Assembly: GCF_031348265.1 (NCBI RefSeq)
Contig: NZ_CP133771.1
Span: 3,100,001 to 3,164,000, forward strand
DNA: 64,000 nucleotides
Source of the DNA: Streptomyces collinus
Lineage (GTDB): Bacteria; Actinomycetota; Actinomycetes; Streptomycetales; Streptomycetaceae
Direction of reading: 5' to 3'
In this document: positions 34,837 through 43,713 of the stretch, piece by piece
Position numbering within the stretch: position 1 is the first letter of the stretch
Layout: each line of letters opens with the position of its first letter
The notes under the pieces: model-generated
Told to the model about the DNA's origin: nothing
The model's input: the letters and a program-made list of their open reading frames with translations, nothing else
Databases searched by the model: none
Program-made: the position numbers and the translations under genes

Positions 34837-36120
34837 TCAGCCCGCGGTCTGCTGCATCGGTTCCGGGGTGGCCGTCCGGTGGCGCCGGGCGGCGAGGCCG
34901 AGTGCGGCGGTGGCGACGGCCCCGGCGAGGGCGAGTACGCCCAGGGCGTTCGCCAGGGTGCCGACGGCGGAGGCGAGCGCGAGGACCACGAGCGGGCAGA
35001 TGAACTGGCCGAGGAAAAAGAAGCCCGTCCACAGGCCGGTGCCGCGGCCGCGGTCGGCGTAGTGGAGCTTGGACATGGCGAGGGTGAGCAGGCTCGGCAG
35101 CATGATGCCGCTGCCGAGGCAGTTGATCACCGCGCCGGCGGTCAGTACGACGGGGTTGGGGGCGAGCCAGATCACCGCGAAGCCGAGGGCGGACAGGCCG
35201 AAGGCGGTGGGCAGCCAGGCTTGCGGGCTGCGGCCGGCCTTGGCGAAGACGACGGCGCCGATCACGACCGCGGCACTGGAGCCGGCTGTGGCCAGTCCGA
35301 TCACGCCGGGGTTGCTCACGCCCATGTCGTTCAGGAGGAATGCCATCTCCACCTGGACGGTGTAGAAGAGGATGGCGCCGAGGAGGGTCAGCGCGCAGGT
35401 GCCGGCCAGCGGACGCCAGGGGAAGGGTCTCTTGGCCATCGGTTCCGAGGCGGTGACGGAGGGCTCTTCCACGTGGTCCGCCGGCCGGGGCCGCGGCAGG
35501 AAGGCGGCCATGGCCGGGGCGAGCAGCAGGCTCACCGCGTAGGCCCAGAACGGTGCGCGCCAGCCGGCCGATCCGGCCGCGCCGCCCAGCACGAAGAAGG
35601 CCGTCGCGGAGATCGAGGCGCACATCGTCTGCATCGCGAGGTAGCGGTCGCGTTGCCGGCCGGAGTAGTAGTCGCCGATCAGCGTGGTGCTGCAGGTCAT
35701 GATGGCGGCTTCGGCGACACCGACGAGGGCGCGGCTGGCGACGATGGCGCCGAGGGAGTCCAGCCACAGGGGGGCGGTGCCGAGGATCGCGTACAGCACG
35801 GTCGAGACGACGAGCAGGCGTTTGCGGCCGAGCCGGTCGGCGATGACACCGGCGAAGGGGGCCAGCAGCGCCAGGGAGAGGGCGGGGATGGTCAGGGCCA
35901 TGGGGACGAGCGCGTCGACGCCCGGCACGTCGGCGAAGTGGGACTGCATCTGCGGCAGGACGGGGGCGATGAGTACGGCGCCCAGGATGGGCAGGCAGCT
36001 TCCAGCCATCAGCAGCGTGAGGCGAAGCCTGTGGCCGGGGCCGGAGACGGTCTGCTCGGGTCGGTCGTCTGCGACAGCTTCGGACGTCGGGGACGGGAGC
36101 GGGGGCACGGGTGCAGGCAT
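34837..36120 (-). CDS. MFS transporter of the aromatic-catabolism cluster
   Basis: A 427-residue major facilitator superfamily protein with about 12 predicted helices (first at about 33-55, GHRLRLTLLMAGSCLPILGAVLIAPVLP). The MFS signature GVIADRLGRKRLLV lies between helices 2 and 3 (about 89-103), and a central cytoplasmic loop at about 205-235 carries Arg/Pro/Glu residues. The gene lies 290 bases downstream of the LysR regulator and reads in the same direction, so it is probably the uptake system for the substrate of the divergent catabolic operon; an efflux role is also possible. ATG 36120 follows GGAG at 7 nt. Confidence 0.82.
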   Translation of the reverse strand: MPAPVPPLPSPTSEAVADDRPEQTVSGPGHRLRLTLLMAGSCLPILGAVLIAPVLPQMQSHFADVPGVDALVPMALTIPALSLALLAPFAGVIADRLGRKRLLVVSTVLYAILGTAPLWLDSLGAIVASRALVGVAEAAIMTCSTTLIGDYYSGRQRDRYLAMQTMCASISATAFFVLGGAAGSAGWRAPFWAYAVSLLLAPAMAAFLPRPRPADHVEEPSVTASEPMAKRPFPWRPLAGTCALTLLGAILFYTVQVEMAFLLNDMGVSNPGVIGLATAGSSAAVVIGAVVFAKAGRSPQAWLPTAFGLSALGFAVIWLAPNPVVLTAGAVINCLGSGIMLPSLLTLAMSKLHYADRGRGTGLWTGFFFLGQFICPLVVLALASAVGTLANALGVLALAGAVATAALGLAARRHRTATPEPMQQTAG

Positions 36121-36410
36121 GCGGGAACTCCACGTGGCGGGTCGGGAGGGGGGCGGGATGGTGCGGCCGTCGTGGTCGGGCCGCCCGGTATCCGTGGCAG
36201 GTTCGGAGCGGGGAGCCGATGACTGCCGGACGTCGCGGCGGGCCGGCTCGCCGGGCGCCTGCCGGGTCCCGGCAGCGGGGGATGGTGTGGCTACGGCGCC
36301 GGGTGGAGATGACTATGGGCCAACGGATAGGTCCTGCCTAGCCCTCATCCGATCGATATCGAAGATGTGGATCATCCGGACCTTGGATGCCAGGCACCTG
36401 CACGGACCCG

Positions 36411-37352
36411 CTATCTCGATGCGACCGTGGCGATACGGCCGGGCTCGGAAGCGGCCAGCTCCGCTCCCACGCGGGCCGCGGTCTCGCGCAGCCAGATGTG
36501 GGCCGCGTCGTGGGTGTGCACCGGGTGCCACCACAGTGCCTCCTGGAGAGGCACCGCCCCGTAGGGAGGTTCCATGAGGCGTACGGCGGCCACGCCGCGC
36601 AGCAGCTCGGCCAGGCGCTGCTGCACCAGAGCGATCCGGCGGGTGCCGGCGACCAGGAAGGGCAGCGCCTGGAAGCTGTCGACGGAGATCTCCACGTGGG
36701 GATCGACACCGAGCATGCTCAGCTGCCGGGCGGCCGGAGCGTCGTAGGCGCGCTGGTAGATGACCCAGGGCAGCCGTGCCAGGTCCTCCATGGTCAGCTG
36801 GTCGCCGACCTCGTCGTTCGTCTCGGCCACCAGGAAGGCCCAGCGGTCGGTGAACAGGTCGACGGCGGGGAAACCGCCGATGATGCCGCGCGGCATCAGC
36901 AGCCCGTCGGCCGTGCTGAGCAGCGGTGCGGTGTCCTCCGTGACGTCGATGGGCGTCCGCTGGAAGCGCAGCCGTACCCCCGGGGCCTCGGCGTGCACGG
37001 TCCGGGCGAGCTCCGCGCCGAACACGGTGAGGGCGTAGTCGGAGGTGAGCAGGGTGAACTCGTGCTCCTCGCTGCCCGGGGCGAAGTCGGCCCTGCTGCT
37101 GAAGACCCGTTCCAGCAGGTCGCAGGCGGTCGAGGTGCGGTCCAGCAGAGCGCGGCCGAGAGCGGTCAGTTCGTACTGTTTGCCGACGCGCGCGAGCAGG
37201 TCGTCGTCGAAGTGGCGGCGCAGGCGGGCCAGGGCCGCGCTCATCGCCGGCTGGCTGAGCCCGACGCGCTGCCCGGCGCGGGTGACGTTGCGCTCCTCCA
37301 GCAGGGCCCGCAGGGACAGGACGAGATTGAGATCGAGGCCGGAGAGGGACAC
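36411..37352 (-). CDS. LysR-family transcriptional regulator
   Basis: A 313-residue LysR-type regulator. The N-terminal winged helix-turn-helix (residues 3-60: LDLNLVLSLRALLEERNVTRAGQRVGLSQPAMSAALARLRRHF) is canonical. The C-terminal inducer-binding domain (about 90-300) resembles the NodD/LinR subgroup that senses aromatic compounds. It is divergent from the catabolic operon, with the shared 130-base intergenic region holding LysR-type repeats, so it most likely activates that operon in response to substrate. GTG 37352 with GGAGG upstream is the start; the longer frame to 37778 overlaps the divergent gene and is a shadow. Confidence 0.88.
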   Translation of the reverse strand: MSLSGLDLNLVLSLRALLEERNVTRAGQRVGLSQPAMSAALARLRRHFDDDLLARVGKQYELTALGRALLDRTSTACDLLERVFSSRADFAPGSEEHEFTLLTSDYALTVFGAELARTVHAEAPGVRLRFQRTPIDVTEDTAPLLSTADGLLMPRGIIGGFPAVDLFTDRWAFLVAETNDEVGDQLTMEDLARLPWVIYQRAYDAPAARQLSMLGVDPHVEISVDSFQALPFLVAGTRRIALVQQRLAELLRGVAAVRLMEPPYGAVPLQEALWWHPVHTHDAAHIWLRETAARVGAELAASEPGRIATVASR

Positions 37353-37417
37353 GACGCCTCCAGAGCGAGGCCGCTTGCGGCGGAAACATTTGCACCGTGG
37401 ATGATCAACATCTAAAG

Positions 37418-37469
37418 AATCTATTTCCCAGATTACGGGGTGGGAGTCAGATTGGTCGCACCGCAATCT
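37418..37469. promoter_or_regulatory. LysR-type operator repeats in the divergent promoter
   Basis: AATCT-N7-AGATT (37418-37434, containing a T-N11-A core) is followed by AGATT (37449-37453) and AATCT (37465-37469), which form AGATT-N11-AATCT. The repeated AATCT/AGATT half-sites in a 52-base span between regulator and operon are what LysR activators usually bind. Confidence 0.6.
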
Positions 37470-37482
37470 GGAGGACATTCCC

Positions 37483-38481
37483 GTGAAACCCGCAGCCGCT
37501 TCCGCGTCCTTTTCCGGTCCCTTCGCCCTTGGCGTCGTCTCTGACTCTGACCAGGCGACTTTCCCCGGTCTTGTGATCCCCGGGGGGCGCGTGCTGGATC
37601 TTCGCACGGCCCTCGGAGAGCCGGCCCTGACGACCCGGGGGATTTTCGAGCACTGGGACGAGATACTCCCTCGCCTGCACGAGCTCGCGGCCGACGAGAC
37701 GGCCGACTGGCGGCCGTTGGAGCACCTGCGGGTGCACGCGCCGGTCGAGCCCCGCCAGGTCTTCCAGTCCGGCGCCAACTACCGGCAGCACGTGATCGAT
37801 CTGGAGGTCGCCCATCGCGCCCCCGACGACCCCCGCACGGTCGAGGAGGCGCGCGCGGAGATCGCCGCGGTCATGGACCGGCGGGCGGCCGAGGATCTGC
37901 CGTACGCGTTCATCGGCCTGCCGAGCGCGATCACCGGCCCCTTCGATGACGTCGTACTTCCGGACTGGGCGCAGCAGCCGGACTGGGAGCTGGAGTTGGC
38001 GGCCGTCATGGCGAGGCCCGCCTACCGGGTGACGGTCGAGGAGGCCCTGGAGTACGTGGCCGGCTACACCATCGCCAACGACCTCACCGACCGCGCGACC
38101 GTCTTCCGCCGGGACATGAAGGCCATCGGCACCGACTGGCTGCGCTGCAAGAACGCTCCCGGTTTCACCCCGCTCGGCCCGTGGATCGTGCCCGCCGAGT
38201 CGATCGCCGACCCGGGTGACCTGCGCGTCACGCTGAAGCTCAACGGCGAGACCATGCAGGACGAGTCCACCAAGGACATGCTCTTCGGCATCGCCCGGCT
38301 GGTGTCGTACATCTCCCAGACCTCCCGGCTCCTGCCCGGCGACCTTGTGCTCACCGGCAGCCCGGCCGGCAACGGCATGCACTGGGGACGGCTGCTGCGC
38401 GACGGTGACGTCATGGAGGGCTCCATCACGGGTCTGGGCGCGCAGCGCACCCGCTGCGTCGCCGAGGGGACCGCGTCGTGA
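37483..38481 (+). CDS. fumarylacetoacetate hydrolase (FAH) family protein, first copy
   Basis: A 332-residue FAH-fold enzyme. The metal-binding acidic residues appear in WELELAAVMARPAYRV (Glu-Glu pair) and DLTDRA (Asp); the catalytic loop contains QVFQSGANYRQHV and LPSAITGP. The C-terminal block GDLVLTGSPAGNG is typical of fumarylpyruvate, 2-oxohept-3-enedioate or acylpyruvate hydrolases. It should split a beta-keto or acylpyruvate product of ring cleavage. It is the first gene of the operon. GTG 37483 has a GGAGG site, and the stop overlaps the cyclase start (GTGA at 38478). A second, diverged FAH gene lies five genes downstream, so the two probably act on different steps. Confidence 0.83.
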   Translation: MKPAAASASFSGPFALGVVSDSDQATFPGLVIPGGRVLDLRTALGEPALTTRGIFEHWDEILPRLHELAADETADWRPLEHLRVHAPVEPRQVFQSGANYRQHVIDLEVAHRAPDDPRTVEEARAEIAAVMDRRAAEDLPYAFIGLPSAITGPFDDVVLPDWAQQPDWELELAAVMARPAYRVTVEEALEYVAGYTIANDLTDRATVFRRDMKAIGTDWLRCKNAPGFTPLGPWIVPAESIADPGDLRVTLKLNGETMQDESTKDMLFGIARLVSYISQTSRLLPGDLVLTGSPAGNGMHWGRLLRDGDVMEGSITGLGAQRTRCVAEGTAS

Positions 38482-39449
38482 CGGCCCCGCTCGACCCCAC
38501 GGACGCCGAGGGCGCGATCAACGGCGCCGCCAAGCGGTATTCCAACTGGGGGCGTTGGGGCGAGGACGATGTGCTCGGCACGCTGAACTTCCTCGACGAG
38601 GCCAAGCGCCGCGAGGGCGCGGCACGGGTCCGCCGGGGCGTGAGTTTCTCGCTGTCGCAGCGGTTCGACATGAACGGGCCGCAGAAGGGCTGGCGCCGCC
38701 GCACCAACCCCGTCCACACCATGCTGGACACGGGAACGGACGCGGCGCTGGGCAACCAGGGCTTTCCGCACGGCATCGGCGGCGCCGACGACGTGATCAC
38801 GATGCCTCTGCAGTGCTCCACCCAGTGGGACGGGCTCGGGCACATCTTCGACCACGGCAAGGCGTGGAACGGACGCGACGCCGCGAAGACCGTCACCTCG
38901 GACGGCGATCTGGTCACCGGCATCGAGCACATGGCCCCGTACGTCGCCGGGCGCGGAGTCCTCCTCGACGTCGGCCGGATGATCGGCGACGAACGCGGGG
39001 AACTGCCGGACGGTTTCGCGATCACCGAGGAACACCTGACCGCGACCGCCGAAGCGCACGGCGTGGCCGTCGGCCGCGGGGACATCGTCGTCGTCCGGAC
39101 CGGGCGGCTGACGCGCGCCCGCCGCGAGGGTTGGGGTGACTACGCGGGCGGCGACTCTCCCGGCCTGTCCTTCACCACCGCCGGCTGGCTGCACACGAGC
39201 GAGATCGCCGCGATCGCCACCGACACGTGGGGCTTCGAGGTACGGCCGAACGAGTTCGACGGCGCCTTCCAGCCGCTGCACCAGGTCGTCATTCCCAACA
39301 TGGGCCTGCTGATCGGCGAGATGTGGGACCCCGACGCTCTCGCGGCCGACTGCGCCTCCGACGGCGTGTACGAGTTCTGGCTCACCGCCGCGCCCCTGCC
39401 CATCACCGGAGCCGTCGGCTCCCCTGTCAATCCGGTCGCCGTCAAGTGA
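38478..39449 (+). CDS. cyclase-family (kynurenine formamidase-like) metal hydrolase
   Basis: A 323-residue member of the cyclase superfamily, which includes bacterial kynurenine formamidase and isatin hydrolase. The family motif for metal binding, HxGTHxDxP in most members, appears here as STQWDGLGHIFDHG (about residues 114-127), followed by further conserved His and Asp residues. These enzymes hydrolyse amides, lactams or enol-lactones. In an operon with a flavin monooxygenase and an extradiol dioxygenase, it could open a lactone or remove a formyl group from an aromatic amine; I cannot decide which. GTG 38478 overlaps the previous stop. Translational coupling to the FAH gene is likely. Confidence 0.75.
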   Translation: MTAPLDPTDAEGAINGAAKRYSNWGRWGEDDVLGTLNFLDEAKRREGAARVRRGVSFSLSQRFDMNGPQKGWRRRTNPVHTMLDTGTDAALGNQGFPHGIGGADDVITMPLQCSTQWDGLGHIFDHGKAWNGRDAAKTVTSDGDLVTGIEHMAPYVAGRGVLLDVGRMIGDERGELPDGFAITEEHLTATAEAHGVAVGRGDIVVVRTGRLTRARREGWGDYAGGDSPGLSFTTAGWLHTSEIAAIATDTWGFEVRPNEFDGAFQPLHQVVIPNMGLLIGEMWDPDALAADCASDGVYEFWLTAAPLPITGAVGSPVNPVAVK

Positions 39450-39472
39450 CCTGCCCAACAAAGGAGTTGGCC

Positions 39473-40594
39473 ATGGAAGGAAAGAGAGTCCTGGTCATCG
39501 GAGGGGGCACCTCCGGCAACGTCATGACCGTGCTGCTGCGGCGGGCCGGCATCGACGTCGACCTCGTCGAGGTCAGGCCGGACTGGAACGTACGCGGCTC
39601 CGGCATCACCCTTCAGGGCAACGCCCTGCGCGTGCTGCGCGAGATCGGTGTCTGGGACGAGGTCCGCGAGCACGGCTTCGGCTTCGACGCCCTGGGGCTG
39701 ACGACGCCCGACGGCACCGTGCTCCACGTCGGTGACGTCCTCCGCACCGGCGGAGACGACCTCCCCGCCACCCTCGGCATGCAGCGCCCGGTGCTCCAGC
39801 GCATCCTCGTCGACGCCGTCCGGGCATCCGGCGCGAACGTCCGGCTGGGCACCACCGCCGAGATCCTCACCGAGGACGAGACATCAGCGACCGTCCGGTT
39901 CAGTGACGGCACCGAGGGCCGCTACGACCTCGTCGTGGCCGCCGACGGCCTGCACTCCGCGACCCGCGTCGCCCTGGGCACCGGCGTCGAACCCGAGCCG
40001 ACCGGCATGGCCATCTGGCGTGTCCCGGCGCCCCGCCCGGCCGGAGTGGAGTGCAGCGTCCTCTCTCACGGAGGACCCTGCTACATCGCCGGCTACACGC
40101 CCACCAGCGAGGACACGATCTACGCCTATCTGGTGGAGGCCGCCCGCGGCCGCGCCGCGATCCCGCCCGAGTCCTACGCGCGGGAGATGCGCCGCCTCGC
40201 CGAGGGCTACGGCGGTGCCTGGGACGAGATCCGTGACTCGATCACCGACCCGGCGCAGGTGAACTACACCTGGTTCGACCGGATGCTGGTCGAGGGGTCC
40301 TGGCACCGGGGCCGGGTCGTCCTCGTCGGCGACGCCGCGCACTGCTGCCCACCCACGATGGCCCAGGGCGCGGCCATGGCCCTGGAGGACGCCTGGGTGC
40401 TGTCCCAGCTGCTGACCAGCGGATCCGCGTGGGACGAGGAACTGCTCACGCGCTACTACGAGCGGCGGATCGACCGGGTCCGGATGGTCGTCGAAGCGTC
40501 CGTGCAGATCGGGCAGTGGCAGCTCGACGGCGTGCCCGGTGATGTGCCCGGGCTGCTGGAGGCCACCATGCCGGTGCTCAAGGAGCTGCCGTGA
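39473..40594 (+). CDS. FAD-dependent aromatic monooxygenase
   Basis: A 373-residue class A flavoprotein hydroxylase of the PHBH fold. The FAD-binding GxGxxG is at residues 9-14 (VLVIGGGTSGNVMTVLLRRAG), the DG motif at about 158-164 (DLVVAADGLHSATR), and the GD motif at about 283-294 (GRVVLVGDAAHCCPP). Such enzymes hydroxylate an aromatic ring ortho to an existing OH or NH2 with NAD(P)H and O2. Here it should generate the catechol-type substrate for the extradiol dioxygenase three genes downstream. An AAAGGAG site precedes ATG 39473, and the stop overlaps the amidohydrolase start (GTGA). Confidence 0.87.
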   Translation: MEGKRVLVIGGGTSGNVMTVLLRRAGIDVDLVEVRPDWNVRGSGITLQGNALRVLREIGVWDEVREHGFGFDALGLTTPDGTVLHVGDVLRTGGDDLPATLGMQRPVLQRILVDAVRASGANVRLGTTAEILTEDETSATVRFSDGTEGRYDLVVAADGLHSATRVALGTGVEPEPTGMAIWRVPAPRPAGVECSVLSHGGPCYIAGYTPTSEDTIYAYLVEAARGRAAIPPESYAREMRRLAEGYGGAWDEIRDSITDPAQVNYTWFDRMLVEGSWHRGRVVLVGDAAHCCPPTMAQGAAMALEDAWVLSQLLTSGSAWDEELLTRYYERRIDRVRMVVEASVQIGQWQLDGVPGDVPGLLEATMPVLKELP

Positions 40595-41667
40595 CGGCCC
40601 ACCCGCCCCCGGCTACCGCTGGGAGCCGCCCCCAGCCCGACCCCCGCCCCTCGGCGAGCACGGACGCGCACCCCGTTCGGACGGTGGACGTGCACGCGCA
40701 CCTCCTCCTGCCCGAGGTCGAGGCCCTGGTGGCCGACCTGCCGGACCTGGCGGAGGCCAAGGCCCTCGACGCCCGCCGCAACGGGCCCGCGGCCCAGGCC
40801 GTCAGCGGCCCCATGGTCGCCGAGCGCATTCCGAGGCTGACGGACGTTGCCGTACGACTGGCCGCGATGGACGCGCAGGGCGTGGACGTCCAGCTGGTCA
40901 GCCCGTCCCCCTCGCACTACCACTACTGGGCGGACGAGGAGACGGCCGAGAAGCTCTACCGGCTCGCGAACGAGGCGACGGCCGCGCACTGCGCACAGGC
41001 GCCCGACCGGCTGCGAGGGCTCGGTCTCGCCCCCCTCCAGCATCCGGAGCAGGCCGTGCGGGCCCTCGAACACGCCCAGGACCAGGGACTTCTGGGTGTC
41101 GAGATCTCCAGTCACGCACCGGGCCGCGAGCTGTCCGACCCTGCGTACGAACCCTTCTGGACCCGGGCCGAGGAGTCGGGCGCGATCCTCTTCCTGCACC
41201 CCTTCGGCTGCACGCTCGACGAGCGCCTCGACCAGTGGTACCTGTCCAACACCGTCGGCCAGCCCACCGAGAACGCCGTCGCGCTCTCGCACCTGATCTT
41301 CTCCGGGGTGCTGGACCGGCACCCGGAGCTGAAGGTCATCGCCGCGCACGGGGGCGGGTATCTGCCCACCCACATCGGCCGGTCCGACCACGCCTGGTCG
41401 GCCCGCTCCGACGCGGGCGCCGGCTGCGCCCACCTGCCCAGCAGCTACCTCAAGCGCTTGTACTTCGACTCGCTGGTCCACGACCCGCAGGTACTGCGGG
41501 CGTTGGTCGGCGCGGTCGGCCCGGACCGTGTGCTGCTCGGCTCCGATTTCCCCTTCGACATGGGCACCGAGGACCCCGTCGGCGCACTGCGCGCCGCACG
41601 CCTGCCCGACGACGACTTCCATGCCGTGCGCGGTGGCAACGCGACAACGCTGCTGCGCCTGACCTGA
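40591..41667 (+). CDS. amidohydrolase-family decarboxylase/hydrolase (ACMSD-like)
   Basis: A 358-residue TIM-barrel amidohydrolase of the ACMSD/gamma-resorcylate decarboxylase subgroup. Zinc ligands are visible: HAH in TVDVHAHLLL (about residues 32-38), His in AILFLHPFG (about 205), His in VIAAHGGGYLP (about 250), and Asp in LLGSDFPFDMG (about 315). In this subgroup the enzyme usually decarboxylates 2-amino-3-carboxymuconate semialdehyde or hydroxybenzoates. Next to an extradiol dioxygenase, a decarboxylation of a ring-cleavage product is the best guess. GTG 40591 overlaps the monooxygenase stop. Start-proximal residues 1-27 are a Pro-rich extension, so an internal start is possible. Confidence 0.82.
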   Translation: MTAHPPPATAGSRPQPDPRPSASTDAHPVRTVDVHAHLLLPEVEALVADLPDLAEAKALDARRNGPAAQAVSGPMVAERIPRLTDVAVRLAAMDAQGVDVQLVSPSPSHYHYWADEETAEKLYRLANEATAAHCAQAPDRLRGLGLAPLQHPEQAVRALEHAQDQGLLGVEISSHAPGRELSDPAYEPFWTRAEESGAILFLHPFGCTLDERLDQWYLSNTVGQPTENAVALSHLIFSGVLDRHPELKVIAAHGGGYLPTHIGRSDHAWSARSDAGAGCAHLPSSYLKRLYFDSLVHDPQVLRALVGAVGPDRVLLGSDFPFDMGTEDPVGALRAARLPDDDFHAVRGGNATTLLRLT

Positions 41668-41691
41668 CCCCCCACGGGAGGAAAACCCACC

Positions 41692-42630
41692 ATGGACGCA
41701 CGCCTGCTCACCCATCTGCGGCACGTCGACCTCGCCGTGCCCGACTACGACAAGCAGCTCGACTTCTACGCCGGCGTCTGGGGCCTGACCCAGGTCGCCG
41801 AGGACTCCGGCATCTCCTTCCTCGCCGCCGAGGGCAGCCCCGAGCAGTACGTGGTGCGGCTGCGCAAGGCCGAGGAGAAGCGCCTCGACCTCGTCTCGTA
41901 CGGCGCCGGCTCCACCGAGGACGTGGACACCCTCGCCGAGCAACTCCTCGTGGGTGGCGTGCAGTTGATCTCCCAGCCGGGCAAGATCGACACACCCGGC
42001 GGCGGCTACGGCTTCCGCTTCTTCGACGTCGACGGCCGCACCATCGAGGTCGCCGCCGATGTCGAGGCACGGCAGCACCGCCGTATCGAGGAGAAGGAGG
42101 CGATCCCGGTCCGCCTGTCGCACGTGGTACTCAACTCCCCGGATCTGAACAGGACCCGTGAGTGGTACGAGACCCACCTCGGCTTCCGGCTCTCCGACAC
42201 CCTCGGCACGCCGCACATGGGCGAGGTCATGCACTTCATGCGGATCTCCAACCAGCACCACTCCATGGCTATCGCCAAGGGCCCGCACACCTCCCTGCAC
42301 CACGTCTCCTTCGAGATGCGCGGCCTGGACGAGTACATGCGCGGCTCCGGCCGCGTGATCCGCGCCGGCTTCAAGAAGGTCTGGGGGCCGGGCCGGCACA
42401 TGGCGGGCGACAACACGTTCACGTACTTCCTGGACCCGCACGGCAACACCGTCGAGTACACGACGGAACTGGAGCTGCTGGACGAGGACACCTGGCACCC
42501 CCACGTCTACGACTTCTCCCAGCCCGAGGTCACCGACCAGTGGGGCACCGCCAATCCCATGAACGAACTGGTCGCCAAGGAGTCCTTCAACGACGTCGAC
42601 CGCGGCTGCTTCGTCGCCCCGCCGGTCTGA
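41692..42630 (+). CDS. type I extradiol (VOC) ring-cleavage dioxygenase
   Basis: A 312-residue two-domain vicinal-oxygen-chelate protein of catechol 2,3-dioxygenase/BphC type. The N-terminal non-catalytic domain starts LRHVDLAVPDYDKQLDFY. The C-terminal domain carries the three Fe(II)/Mn(II) ligands: H144 (RLSHVVLNSPD), H204 (SLHHVSFEMR) and E255 (GNTVEYTTEL). Its length matches BphC-like enzymes. It should cleave a catechol-type ring meta to the hydroxyls, the committed step of this pathway. It stands in the middle of the operon, with a GGAGGAAAA ribosome site before ATG 41692. The substrate is not assignable from sequence. Confidence 0.87.
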   Translation: MDARLLTHLRHVDLAVPDYDKQLDFYAGVWGLTQVAEDSGISFLAAEGSPEQYVVRLRKAEEKRLDLVSYGAGSTEDVDTLAEQLLVGGVQLISQPGKIDTPGGGYGFRFFDVDGRTIEVAADVEARQHRRIEEKEAIPVRLSHVVLNSPDLNRTREWYETHLGFRLSDTLGTPHMGEVMHFMRISNQHHSMAIAKGPHTSLHHVSFEMRGLDEYMRGSGRVIRAGFKKVWGPGRHMAGDNTFTYFLDPHGNTVEYTTELELLDEDTWHPHVYDFSQPEVTDQWGTANPMNELVAKESFNDVDRGCFVAPPV

Positions 42631-42735
42631 CCCCCTCGAACCCCGGGGACGCGGTGGCCCTGTCACCGCCCTGACGCCCTTGCCGCGTCCCCGGTTCCCA
42701 CCGCTGCCGAAGACCGCCGGAGCCTGGAGCCGTAC

Positions 42736-43713
42736 ATGCGTTTCGCCACCTATGAACATCGACACCAGCGACGGGTCGCCGTCGTGGAGGAGGACGGCAC
42801 CCTCCACCCGGTTCCCGGGGCGCGCTCGCTCACGGAGCTGATCAGCCGCGGCGACGGACTCGACGCGCTCCTGCGCGCCGGCGCCGCCACGCTCGACGTC
42901 CCGCCGGGCCCTCACGTGTCCGAGGTGCGGCTGCTGCCACCGCTTCAGCCGCCCACCGTGCGGGACTTCGTCACCTTCGAGGAACACGTCGAAGGCGTAC
43001 GGCGATCCGTCGACGGTGTCGGCGTCGGCGGGGTGCCCGAAGCCTGGTACGACGCCCCGACGTTCTACTTCACCAACCCGTACGCCGTCATCGGCGCCCA
43101 CGACGACGTCCCGGTGCCGCCGGGCAGCGGAGTCCTCGACTTCGAGCTGGAGGTCGCCGCCGTCATCGGCCGGGAGGGGCGGGACCTGACGCCCCAACAG
43201 GCACGGGACCACATCATCGGCTACACCGTCTTCAACGACTGGTCGGCCCGCGACCTGCAGTCCCGCGAGATGCAGGTCCGCCTCGGCCCGTGCAAGGGCA
43301 AGGACACGGCCGCCACCCTCGGCCCGTACCTGGTCACCGCCGACGAGCTGGAGCCGTACCGCGACACCGACGGCTTTCTGCGCCTGGCGCTGACCGCCTC
43401 GGTGAACGGCGAGGTCGTCGGCAAGGACCTGTTGTCCAACATGAGCTGGACCTTCGAGGAGATGGTCGCCTACGCCTCGCGGGGCACCGTCGTCCGCCCC
43501 GGCGATGTGCTCGGCTCCGGCACCTGCGGCAACGGCGGCTGCCTCGCCGAGCTGTGGGGCGTCCGGGGCGAGCAGTCCCCGCCCCCACTGAAGCCGGGAG
43601 ACACCGTCACCCTCACCGTGGAAGGCATCGGCACCGTCTCCAACACCGTGGTCGCGGGCAGGAATCCGGAGCCGCTGCCGACCGCCCGGCGCCGCAGCCG
43701 GGAGCGGCCGTGA
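42736..43713 (+). CDS. FAH-family hydrolase, second copy
   Basis: A 325-residue FAH-family protein, clearly different from the first copy at 37483. It has VTFEEHVEGV (lid His/Glu), DFELEVAAVIGREG (metal-binding Glu pair), YTVFNDWSARDLQ (Asp ligand) and GDVLGSGTCGNGGCLAEL near the C-terminus, the pattern of fumarylacetoacetase-like and acylpyruvase enzymes. It probably hydrolyses the dienoic or acylpyruvate product formed after meta-cleavage, giving small acids. A 105-base gap separates it from the dioxygenase; ATG 42736 has GGAG upstream. Its stop overlaps the SDR start (GTGA at 43710), so those two are coupled. Confidence 0.83.
   Translation: MRFATYEHRHQRRVAVVEEDGTLHPVPGARSLTELISRGDGLDALLRAGAATLDVPPGPHVSEVRLLPPLQPPTVRDFVTFEEHVEGVRRSVDGVGVGGVPEAWYDAPTFYFTNPYAVIGAHDDVPVPPGSGVLDFELEVAAVIGREGRDLTPQQARDHIIGYTVFNDWSARDLQSREMQVRLGPCKGKDTAATLGPYLVTADELEPYRDTDGFLRLALTASVNGEVVGKDLLSNMSWTFEEMVAYASRGTVVRPGDVLGSGTCGNGGCLAELWGVRGEQSPPPLKPGDTVTLTVEGIGTVSNTVVAGRNPEPLPTARRRSRERP

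Noticed and set aside
34598..36133. 511-codon minus-strand frame alternative to the MFS gene
   Set aside because: It is Arg/Pro-rich shadow one frame off the clear 12-helix transporter.
40456..43212. 918-codon minus-strand open frame
   Set aside because: It is antisense to the amidohydrolase, dioxygenase and monooxygenase genes, all of which show intact motifs on the plus strand.
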